DNA of 13,271 bases from UBA1124 sp963933095 (GTDB lineage Bacteria > Pseudomonadota > Gammaproteobacteria > Pseudomonadales > Cellvibrionaceae). The notes beneath the pieces are model-generated. The model was given only the letters and a program-made list of their open reading frames with translations, made no database searches and was not told the DNA's origin. The position numbers and the translations under genes are program-made. Positions 7,072 through 13,228 of this stretch are shown in pieces. The DNA is taken from positions 1 through 13,271 of the forward strand of contig CAWVSV010000066.1 in assembly GCA_963933095.1 (NCBI GenBank), given 5' to 3'. Every line of letters starts with the position of its first letter. Position 1 is the first letter of the stretch.

Positions 7072-7587
7072 TTAAGTATCGAAGATGGACTTTTTCAAAG
7101 CTAAGTAATTGCTGCACACACGGTTTCTATTACCTATTTGTGAGCCCTCACGACTCGCCATAACGAAGGCAATAGCAGCAGTACATATTTTTTTAGCCTT
7201 CTTTAATTGTGACTTGTGCAGGTCACTGATTACGACAGCTTGGCTAGGCTCATAAAACACAGCGGCATTACAGTACATGATTTTTGTTTGTATAAAATCC
7301 GGATCATCGTTTGCTGTACGTTTAAGCTGAGTGCATAGCTTATTGAATATCATGGTCGCTCGAGTTGTGCAGTTCGAGTACTTAGTGCTTCGCAGAGAGT
7401 ACTCATCGCAGACGCTATCATTTTTAATAGTCCAGCTCTGATATTCAAAGGGCACTGAATTACCCTTGTAATTAATAATTAGGGCCGCTGAACTTTTACC
7501 AACAGGGTCCGTGTCTTCAGGGGGCGTCAACGCCAAATTTTGAACTGAATTTAAGTAAGCGGAGAATAGCAATGATACTGGATCCAA
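7072..7587 (-). CDS. Unknown six-cysteine protein X, duplicated
   Basis: I do not recognise this 171-residue protein. The start is TTG at 7587. AAGGAG sits six bases upstream and an in-frame TAA lies just before, so no longer start is possible. The N-terminus (MDPVSLLFSAYLNSVQNLA) has a short hydrophobic run that could be a weak export signal without the usual basic residues. Six cysteines (60, 73, 85, 106, 135, 158) spread over the chain suggest a disulfide-bonded extracytoplasmic protein; both points are inference. The C-terminal half (ISDLHKSQLKKAKK, FVMASREGSQIGNRNRVCSNYLALKKS) is the part best kept in the decayed copy at 6144-6641, which marks it as the likely core. It lies 89 bp downstream of a cupin remnant. 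No known fold or catalytic motif is visible. Confidence 0.7.
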   Translation of the reverse strand: MDPVSLLFSAYLNSVQNLALTPPEDTDPVGKSSAALIINYKGNSVPFEYQSWTIKNDSVCDEYSLRSTKYSNCTTRATMIFNKLCTQLKRTANDDPDFIQTKIMYCNAAVFYEPSQAVVISDLHKSQLKKAKKICTAAIAFVMASREGSQIGNRNRVCSNYLALKKSIFDT

Positions 7588-7675
7588 AACTTACTCCTTA
7601 AAATGTGGTTGCAAGATGATATATACATATTCCCAATATACTTGACCGGCATTAATTTTCAAGCGTCTTACAAAG

Positions 7676-7723
7676 TAAATATTCGATCTTTACGAGAATA
7701 ACGGTCTGTTGTTCAACATAAAG
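7676..7723 (-). pseudogene. Cupin C-terminal remnant upstream of intact X
   Basis: Sixteen codons on the minus strand read LYVEQQTVILVKIEYL, matching PYVEQETVILVKVGHL at the end of the intact cupin in 11 of 16 positions. Sequence before it is only weakly alignable. It ends 89 bp before the TTG of gene X. Confidence 0.7.
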
Positions 7724-7793
7724 ACATATATACTGGCAATTAATGAAAGGGCATCGCCTTAGCTAGATGCTTTGCTGCGGTTTATCTTGGATG

Positions 7794-7844
7794 ATGTCGG
7801 ATTTTGACTAAAATAATGGTCTCTTATTCTAAGTAACTACAATG
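7794..7844 (-). pseudogene. Second short cupin C-terminal remnant
   Basis: Seventeen codons read HCSYLE-stop-ETIILVKIRH, against HCPYVEQETVILVKVGH in the intact cupin. At DNA level 37 of 47 bases match, ungapped (7798-7844 against 7910-7956). The match continues weakly to about 7880 (GCATCT and GGATC blocks). It lies only 50 bp beyond the stop of the intact cupin, consistent with a collapsed tandem array of cupin genes. Confidence 0.75.
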
Positions 7845-7893
7845 ACCGTGTCTGGAGATGCGGATTTTATTGGGTTAGCAATCGATCCATGAT

Positions 7894-8562
7894 TTAGCTG
7901 GGCAGGTGCCCGACTTTGACTAAAATAACTGTCTCTTGTTCTACATAAGGGCAATGTTTGCTTAGATGCGGGCTTCTGATCCAGCTACCTGCGGGATAGA
8001 GGCCATGTTCGTCGATAAATTCACCGCTTAACACTAGAATCTCCTCCCCGCCGTAATGCATATGAGGCGCAAAGTGCTCTCCCGCCGGCCATTTCACCAA
8101 TGCCGTGCTTGATCCCTCAAATTGGTGCAGTGGCATTACCTGCAGGCCACCTTGGCCAGGCAGCCATTCGGTAGTGGCGGTATTGATATATATGGCTTGG
8201 GTATCGCGCGGATCAAATTGCTGCAGTTTTACAAAAAGCACACAGCCGTCTTTGCTGAACGGCGCGTGGCTGGAGCCTGGTGGATTACGAATGTAGCTAC
8301 CGCTGGGGTAGTCGCCATTTTCGTCTGAGAAGATCCCTTCAAGAACTAATATTTCTTCTCCCAACGGATGTTTGTGAGGGTTAAAGCTTGAACCGGGGGC
8401 GTAACGTACGATACTGGTTGCGTGACCACTCTCGCGTCCCTCGCGAGCCAGCGGTTTGCGACAAACGCCCGGCAGTGGGCTGGGTAGCCACTCCAATTCA
8501 TCGCTTTTGAGTACAGCTTGTTTGGAGAAATCGAGGTTCAGGTTTGAGCTAATAGTTGTCAT
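7894..8562 (-). CDS. ChrR-like double-cupin protein
   Basis: A 222-residue protein made of two cupin barrels, of the type seen in the C-terminal domain of the anti-sigma factor ChrR. Cupin 1 has PHKHPLGEE (His63, His65, Glu69) with HAPF (His99). Cupin 2 has PHMHYGGEE (His167, His169, Glu173) with SKHCPY (His203). The HxH(x3)E pattern is expected to hold a zinc or other divalent metal. There is no zinc-binding anti-sigma domain, so a ChrR-type anti-sigma role is not supported; this family is often annotated only as cupin. The start at ATG 8562 is preferred over 8622 because the segment from there (DFSKQAVLKSDELEWLPSP) matches the usual family start, though its ribosome site is weak. Three remnants of paralogues lie downstream. 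Confidence 0.85.
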   Translation of the reverse strand: MTTISSNLNLDFSKQAVLKSDELEWLPSPLPGVCRKPLAREGRESGHATSIVRYAPGSSFNPHKHPLGEEILVLEGIFSDENGDYPSGSYIRNPPGSSHAPFSKDGCVLFVKLQQFDPRDTQAIYINTATTEWLPGQGGLQVMPLHQFEGSSTALVKWPAGEHFAPHMHYGGEEILVLSGEFIDEHGLYPAGSWIRSPHLSKHCPYVEQETVILVKVGHLPS

Positions 8563-8622
8563 TGGCTTAGGCTCTATGCAGATTTGTCTATTCACATAAT
8601 GGCAGTGTTTGCTATTACACAA

Positions 8623-9141
8623 TCCTACAGATTATTGCTTTTAATTGATTTCCGCCATTTGGAGCAAATAACTGCACCAGAAGTGAGCGCTAGAGCAGAA
8701 CCTCTGCATTGACCTTTAGTCCAATATGCTTTCAATAGTATTTATATATGAGCTGTTATCGGATCAGCGAGAACGCCATATTTGTGCCAGTCATTAATTA
8801 TATAGCGTTGCTTTATTTGTGTGAGATTTTATTTAAGTTGCTCTAAAGCGCCGGCGGCAACTTAACAATGTCAAGCTAACGCTCAATTATGTCGACGCTT
8901 AGGAGCGAATGGGTCGACTCTGATAGCGTGTGCGACTATTTCGACAATGAAATGGTAGATACTGTTTTAAAGTATTAGGCTTCACTTTGTTGGTATTCAA
9001 GGGGCTGCCAGCTTTTAGGGACATAGAGCGTGGGCCTGCATTTATAGTGGCATACGCAAAGATAATATGATGTGTCTGTTAACGACACCGGTGAGTCTGT
9101 GAGTTTGGTAACTGTATGTACGGTTATATCACCGTCTTTGT
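8623..9141. other. Gene-free stretch with an inverted repeat
   Basis: No convincing gene. The clearest structure is a perfect 9-bp inverted repeat, TTAAGTTGC (8833-8841) and GCAACTTAA (8857-8865), with a 15-base GC-rich loop. There is no T-run, so it is not a typical terminator. A 29-codon ORF at 8889-8978 (begins MSTLRSEWVDSDSVCDYF) lacks a ribosome site and I do not call it. Confidence 0.55.
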
Positions 9142-9150
9142 TGCTATAAT
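9142..9150 (+). promoter_or_regulatory. Extended -10 promoter of solute-binding protein gene
   Basis: TGCTATAAT is a perfect extended -10 (TGnTATAAT). No good -35 is seen at 16-18 bp, which extended -10 promoters can tolerate. It would give a leader of about 90 bases before the ATG at 9246. Confidence 0.5.
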
Positions 9151-9245
9151 CGACTATTAACTACCAATTCACCGGCGAATTATTTTCAGTCTATGGCTGT
9201 TCTAGACTTTTGATACGTTTTATTTTGCACTAGGTTAAGACCCAT

Positions 9246-10022
9246 ATGAGCGCTAGATTCACTTTTTTGTTTGCCCTTGTTTTGCATGTGCATCATCTGA
9301 TTCCTAGTATGGCAATGGCCGAAACAGTGTCTATTCGGGCAGACCAGTGGCTGCCTTTCAATGGTATGCCTGATAGCAGTGACCCTGGCTATATGATCGA
9401 GTTGGCCGATATTATCTTATCGGATCACGGGCTCACTATGGACTACAAACCCATGCTTTGGTTGCGCAGTCTTGAGGCGGTAAGAAAAGGCAAAATCGAC
9501 TGTGTGGTAGGGGCCTTTATCGATGATGCGCCTGACTTCATTTTTCCCGAAGAATCTTGGGGCTATTCTGTAGATACATTTTATGTAAAAAATGACAGTA
9601 CCTGGAATTATGATGGCATTGAGTCGCTTAGGGATGTGAAGTTAGGCATTATCGGTGGTTATGCCTACAGTCCTGAGCTTGATGTTTATATTGAAAAGTA
9701 TCGATCGACTGCAAAAATACACTCTATTAACACTAACAACGCACTGGAAAACCACATCAAAATGTTAGCCAATGGGCGAGTGGATGTGGTCGTAGAAATA
9801 GATGTGGTTATGGAGGCAAAGCTAGAGAAAATGGGTGCCTCCGATAAAATCCGCACTGCCGGAACGACCCAGAACCCGGGAAATTTGTATATCGCCTGCT
9901 CACCAGTAAAGGACTCATCAAAAAAATATGCGCAACTATTTTCGGCGGGCATTCAAAAATTGCGCTTATCTGGGGAGCTGAGTGTCATTCTGGCTAAATA
10001 TGGTTTGCAAGACTGGAAGTAA
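9246..10022 (+). CDS. Periplasmic solute-binding protein, family 3 type
   Basis: A 258-residue secreted protein. The signal peptide runs to about residue 25 (hydrophobic FTFLFALVLHV, cleavage at AMA/E). The mature part has the family-3 amino-acid-binding layout: an N-terminal WLPFNG-type strand, PGYMIELADIILSDHG, then RSLEAVRKGKIDCVVGAF (the usual 'R-x-G-D-x-x-x-G' lobe-1 motif), and a second lobe with LRDVKLGIIGGYAYSPELD and LANGRVDVVVEID. Short versions like this often occur without an ABC transporter in marine gammaproteobacteria. Here too no permease or ATPase gene is adjacent, so the ligand and partner are unknown. It may serve a transporter encoded elsewhere or a sensor. ATG 9246 has only a weak AAGA upstream. 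No clear terminator follows. Confidence 0.8.
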   Translation: MSARFTFLFALVLHVHHLIPSMAMAETVSIRADQWLPFNGMPDSSDPGYMIELADIILSDHGLTMDYKPMLWLRSLEAVRKGKIDCVVGAFIDDAPDFIFPEESWGYSVDTFYVKNDSTWNYDGIESLRDVKLGIIGGYAYSPELDVYIEKYRSTAKIHSINTNNALENHIKMLANGRVDVVVEIDVVMEAKLEKMGASDKIRTAGTTQNPGNLYIACSPVKDSSKKYAQLFSAGIQKLRLSGELSVILAKYGLQDWK

Positions 10023-10842
10023 TTTCTGCAATGTAAGATTCTTGGGCTAATAATGCCGGGAAAGCCCTCAGCGAATGGCCAAGCCACCAGTAACAGCCGA
10101 ACATAAAAAGCGTCATCAACTGAAAGATTTCAGAGCGTAGAGCCCCAAAAATAGACGTTTTGGGCGATGTATCGTTGCACTCATGTCGCATGTCAGAATA
10201 TCCATAATCATATGCATGTAGCTAATGGGAGTAATTGCCAAGCCTATGCATGATTTATGGAAGGTTAATCAACAAAGTTAAGGCGTAAGAGGCTTCTGCC
10301 TTCTAACTTTGTACAAGGTTCGAAAGTAGTGTTACTAACCTGCAGCCTCTGTCGGGAAGACCTTGTTCGAGCCAGTTTGTTGAAGAAAGTTAAATCTAGC
10401 TCGTGTTCGTGGAGCTGCAGTTAGTTAATCTCTCCGTGTCGTTAATATCTTGGGCGCGCATGGGACTCAGTGAAATGCCTTTATGTCTTAGCGGGCTGTA
10501 TTCTACTAGTCGCTGATAAAATTGAGGCTATCGATTTATCCCTTGTGGCAGTGAATGTAGTTACAGTCTTTGACTGTTTTTTTGAAAGCCTTGGCGTATA
10601 TGTTGCGTTAATCGGTCAATTTTCACTGTCCCCTATTGGCTTTGCAAATTGACTAAGCGTATCCGAATAAACTGTAATGCCTTACAATCAGTATAAGCAG
10701 GGGTCTAATTAACGGCGGTATCAGCTCCAGTGAGCCTAGAAGTACCTATCGAGATAGTGTTACTTAATGGATGTCTACTGTTTGTGTTACATGCCTGTGT
10801 TGAAAGATCACTTATATAACAAATTAATGATAGAGAACTCTA
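10023..10842. other. Long non-coding stretch with nested inverted repeats
   Basis: About 820 bp without a gene I can support. A minus-strand ORF of 65 codons (9994-10191) overlaps the 3' end of the solute-binding gene, and a GTG-started plus ORF of 60 codons is at 10470-10652. Neither has a ribosome site or recognised motif. The part from 10272 to 10425 carries several inverted repeats (separate entry). Confidence 0.5.
10272..10425. repeat. Cluster of inverted repeats, possible structured element
   Basis: ACAAAGTTA-AGGC (10272-10284) pairs with GCCT-TC-TAACTTTGT (10298-10312), with a two-base bulge and a 13-base loop. Next, ACTAACCTGCAG (10334-10345) is the near-complement of CTGCAGTTAGT (10415-10425). 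That pair encloses a CGAGC/GCTCG pair. This could be a structured RNA or a degraded mobile-element end. No known RNA family is recognised. Confidence 0.5.
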
Positions 10843-10983
10843 ATGGCGAAGCCTAATTACTCATTTGAAAAACGGCAAAAAGAGCTTGCTAAAAAGAAGA
10901 AAAAGGAAGAAAAACGCTTAAAGAAGCTAGAAAAGAGTTCTGTTGGTGATGAGGCTGAACAGCCACCATTGACAGAAGATTAG
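10843..10983 (+). CDS. Small basic coiled protein, 46 residues
   Basis: A short ORF reads MAKPNYSFEKRQKELAKKKK and continues with KEEKRLKKLEKSS, then an acidic tail ending PPLTED. The central part is a charged, lysine-rich helix. The MAKPNYSFEKRQ opening and Lys-rich body match a small uncharacterised protein that I have seen in many gammaproteobacterial genomes. That recognition is from memory and carries no function. A helical nucleic-acid- or ribosome-associated protein is a reasonable guess only. The ribosome site is weak, and the ATG is preceded by a small inverted repeat, TAGAG-AA-CTCTA. It stands alone, with a palindrome about 80 bp downstream. Confidence 0.7.
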   Translation: MAKPNYSFEKRQKELAKKKKKEEKRLKKLEKSSVGDEAEQPPLTED

Positions 10984-11373
10984 ACTGAATCGTTAGACAG
11001 TAAAAAATGCTGCATAAATTGAGAGTATCAACTCTTAACTGATGACTCGAAATTGAGAACATCTAGTGTTTCATTGAAACACTAGAGAGCATATTCTCAG
11101 TAAACCTACGCTAAAGTGATTTCGAGCCGATAACAGTCTTTGAATTTATTGCTCTCGAATATCGTGACAATGATTTTTGTCATTCAGGCGTTGAGATGTG
11201 AGTTTGTTTTACCCTATTAGGGTGATGCAGTACTAGCAGGTCTGAGTCTGGACAAGGTCGATATTAGTGGTCTGAAAATAACACTTTGATCTATAAGTGT
11301 GTAACTCATGAGCAGAAGTGGCCGTTAAACTTAGCGCTACTGTTTTTGGCATTTACTTTATAAGGGGATTATT
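10984..11373. other. Intergenic stretch with several small hairpins
   Basis: No gene seen. Besides the palindrome at 11062-11086 there are small inverted repeats: TGACAA/TTGTCA (11165-11182), ACCCT/AGGGT near 11210-11222, and ACACTT/AAGTGT near 11281-11300. None has a T-run. The stretch precedes the small HTH-like gene and may hold its control region. Confidence 0.5.
11062..11086. promoter_or_regulatory. Perfect 25-bp palindrome, 12-bp arms
   Basis: TCTAGTGTTTCA (11062-11073) and TGAAACACTAGA (11075-11086) are perfect complements around one central base. An outer pair TGAGAA (11054-11059) and TTCTCA (11094-11099) extends the symmetry. There is no T-run, so a dimeric regulator site or a cruciform is more likely than a terminator. 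Its distance from both neighbouring genes leaves the target open. Confidence 0.6.
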
Positions 11374-11643
11374 GTGGTGCATGACAAAATTAATGTGGTA
11401 ATTGACTATATAAACACAGTTAAAACACGCTGCACTTATAATGCGGCGGCCGAAGCGCTCGGCATCACGGCACAAGCGCTAAAAAAACAACTGGGTGAGC
11501 CTCGCCCAGAAGTCTCTTGGTTTGTTAGCCCGTCATCAGGAGATCCAACGCGCTACGCCAATAGTGACAAGCATCCTGAGCTTTATCGTACTACCCGCAT
11601 CATTACCTCTTCAAAGGTATTAAAGCGCAATCTGGATCTGTAA
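11374..11643 (+). CDS. Small helix-turn-helix-like protein of unknown function
   Basis: An 89-residue protein. The start is GTG at 11374 or the next codon, GTG 11377; AAGGGGA at 11362-11368 fits either. After an N-terminal helix (VVIDYINTVKTRCTYNAAAE), residues 22-41 (YNAAAEALGITAQALKKQLG) read like a helix-turn-helix. The C-terminal half has a compact conserved-looking pattern: PEVSWFVSPSSGDPTRYA, then SDKHPELYRTTRII and a basic tail. The 'SW-V-...-G-PT-YA-...-HP-L' pattern resembles a small family of uncharacterised bacterial proteins I have seen, but I cannot name it. It could bind DNA or act as an adaptor. It lies 121 bp upstream of the Rho paralogue on the same strand, so the two may be functionally linked. 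Confidence 0.7.
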   Translation: MVHDKINVVIDYINTVKTRCTYNAAAEALGITAQALKKQLGEPRPEVSWFVSPSSGDPTRYANSDKHPELYRTTRIITSSKVLKRNLDL

Positions 11644-11764
11644 CCAGTGAGTTATATGCGGTTGTCGATTGGTTTCGTTGCGCGCGAACATTCCAAAGTG
11701 CTTTGCTTCAGGCTTCAACAAATCCACGGCTAGCACTTAATACAAAGAGTTACATACCAATACC

Positions 11765-12724
11765 ATGACGAGAAAAACATTATCCTTAGCGGTCAAAAGA
11801 AACAAAGTCGCCAAGTCAGTAACTGCAGACGTGAATGATATCCCCCATGCAGACCCACACAAGCGTTTTTCAAATGGCGTAGCCATCAACCCTAATCAGT
11901 GCATTCGCCTTGAATTAGGCTCCCAGCAACTTACCACCCGAGCGATCGATATGATCTCGCCCATCGGCATGGGGCAGCGAGGTTTGATTGTGGCCCCACC
12001 GGGGTCGGGCAAAACAACCATTTTGAAACATGTTTGCCAAGCGGTGGGGAAAGCTTATCCGGAGATAAAGCTTTATGCGCTGCTTATTGACGAGCGGCCC
12101 GAGGAAGTGACCGATTTTAAGCGCAGTGTGCCAGCACAGGTACATGCTTCATCCTCGGATGAAAGCTATGATCAGCACGTTCGCGTGGCCGATAACCTGC
12201 TTGATCTCGCCCGTAAAGAAGCCGGTGCTGGTCACGATGTCATGATTGTTATTGATTCCCTAACTCGACTCTCGCGAGTGCATAATGCAGAGCGAAAGAG
12301 CAGCGGCCGCACTATGTCGGGCGGGGTTGATGCCCGAGCCTTGGAGATACCCAGAAAACTGTTTGGCGCTGCTCGCAAGATTGAAAATGGCGGTTCACTG
12401 ACTATTCTCGCGACCATACTTGTGGATACCGGCAGTCGAATGGATCAGGTGATCTTTGAGGAGTTCAAAGGCACGGGCAATATGGAACTGGTTTTATCGC
12501 GTGAGGCTGCCAGTTTACGTATTTTTCCCGCGCTGGATATTGCCAAAAGTAGCACACGCCGTGAGGAGCTTCTTCTGAAGCCAAAAGATATTGAAAGTGT
12601 CATAAAGTTGCGCCGAGCGCTGACCGATCTTAAACCTGTCGAGGGTGCAAGGAAACTTGTGGCGCTGCTTGAACAGTACCCAACCAATGCAGAGCTATTG
12701 AGTAGATTGTTGCCAGGTAGCTGA
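11765..12724 (+). CDS. Short Rho-family ATPase lacking N-terminal RNA-binding domain
   Basis: A 319-residue paralogue of transcription terminator Rho (E. coli Rho has 419). The N-terminal helical and cold-shock-type RNA-binding domains are absent; only about 55 residues precede the ATPase core. Retained features are Walker A APPGSGKTT (77-85), the catalytic Glu110 in LLIDERPEEVT, Walker B VMIVIDS (159-165), a Q-loop-like SSGRTMSGG (179-187), EEFKGTGNMEL (232-242) with its R-loop lysine, and the arginine-finger region STRREELL (Arg265). The P-loop reads PPGSGKT where Rho normally has PPKAGKT. An in-frame TAA at 11738 and no alternative start rule out a longer N-terminus in this frame, and upstream DNA shows no Rho N-terminal coding. 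It is probably a RecA-like hexameric motor that needs another way to load RNA, or a Rho antagonist or partner. The ribosome site is weak. Confidence 0.88.
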   Translation: MTRKTLSLAVKRNKVAKSVTADVNDIPHADPHKRFSNGVAINPNQCIRLELGSQQLTTRAIDMISPIGMGQRGLIVAPPGSGKTTILKHVCQAVGKAYPEIKLYALLIDERPEEVTDFKRSVPAQVHASSSDESYDQHVRVADNLLDLARKEAGAGHDVMIVIDSLTRLSRVHNAERKSSGRTMSGGVDARALEIPRKLFGAARKIENGGSLTILATILVDTGSRMDQVIFEEFKGTGNMELVLSREAASLRIFPALDIAKSSTRREELLLKPKDIESVIKLRRALTDLKPVEGARKLVALLEQYPTNAELLSRLLPGS

Positions 12725-12847
12725 CTTAGACCGAGCCGGTGGCATGATGTTAATGGGCTGGCGCTTTTTATCGCTCTCGCTCAAACCAGCGGCTTCTGTG
12801 CTGTATTGTACCTTGCTGTAACCTTCATCAGGGTCATCCTGGTTCAC
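12695..12847 (-). CDS. Hypothetical soluble tail ORF, possibly frameshifted from upstream ORF
   Basis: A 50-codon minus-strand frame from GTG 12847 begins MNQDDPDEGYSKVQYSTEAA and continues GLSESDKKRQPINIMPPARS. It is protein-like in composition. Its GTG overlaps the TGA of the minus-strand frame above it (GTGA). Either the two are overlapping genes or they are one gene broken by a frameshift near 12846. It runs convergently into the last 30 bp of the Rho paralogue. I do not recognise the family. Confidence 0.45.
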   Translation of the reverse strand: MNQDDPDEGYSKVQYSTEAAGLSESDKKRQPINIMPPARSKSATWQQSTQ

Positions 12848-13032
12848 TCGCTGCCGAGGCCCAAACCTAACCATGTTAAAAATAGCACTAGCATGAAGAG
12901 TAGGGCGCGACTTTTAAGCCGCTGCTGGGTAAATCTGCTAATTAATAGCGCGACCGCTACAAAAAGTAAAACCAGCTGGGCATAGGAGGTATGGATTCGT
13001 TCCGCAGAGATAAAAGCGATCTGGTCAGTTCG
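12844..13032 (-). pseudogene. Truncated membrane protein, C-terminal part
   Basis: An open minus-strand frame of 62 codons begins right after TAG (13035-13033) and has no usable start codon. It reads RTDQIAFISAERIHTSY, then a hydrophobic helix AQLVLLFVAVALLIS, a basic loop RFTQQRLKSR, and a second helix ALLFMLVLFLTWLGLGLG. This looks like the end of a two-helix or longer membrane protein. Its 5' end is lost where the 117-bp tandem repeats begin. With the following frame (12695-12847) it may make up the remains of one gene. Function unknown. Confidence 0.5.
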
Positions 13033-13086
13033 CTATCTTGAATTATGAATGCGCTCGAACCCCAGTGGTTCCTCGAATAGCAGGCA

Positions 13087-13111
13087 TAAAAAAACCACCC
13101 TAAAGTGGTTT
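13087..13111 (-). terminator. Terminator hairpin in repeat copy 1
   Basis: AAACCAC (13092-13098) and GTGGTTT (13105-13111) form a stem with a six-base loop. On the minus strand the stem runs into seven or more T residues (13094-13088). Confidence 0.7.
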
Positions 13112-13203
13112 CTCTTAGAAGCTGCGTTACTAGTTTCTAATATGGCTCCGCTGTCTCGGTAGGGAATGCGCTCGAACCCGAGTGGTTCCTCGAATAGCAG
13201 GCA

Positions 13204-13228
13204 TAAAAAAACCACCCTAAAGTGGTTT
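13204..13228 (-). terminator. Terminator hairpin in repeat copy 2
   Basis: The same hairpin and T-run as at 13087-13111, displaced by 117 bp. Confidence 0.7.

Noticed and set aside
8889..8978. 29-codon ORF with DSVCDYF similar to NDSVCDEY in protein X
   Set aside because: The shared stretch is too short and the spacing to the preceding Trp differs. There is no ribosome site, so it is likely coincidence.
10272..10312. Integron attC-like site because of GTTA/TAAC arms with GGC/GCC
   Set aside because: The arms are inverted relative to attC (GTTA on the left, TAAC on the right), and no cassette structure or integrase is seen.
10470..10652. 60-codon plus ORF with GTG start and hydrophobic start
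   Set aside because: No ribosome site, no recognised motif, and low-complexity hydrophobic composition in a gene-free region. It may be chance.
13033..13215. 60-codon minus-strand ORF
   Set aside because: It is simply the 117-bp repeat translated across two copies; the peptide repeats itself and includes the terminator.
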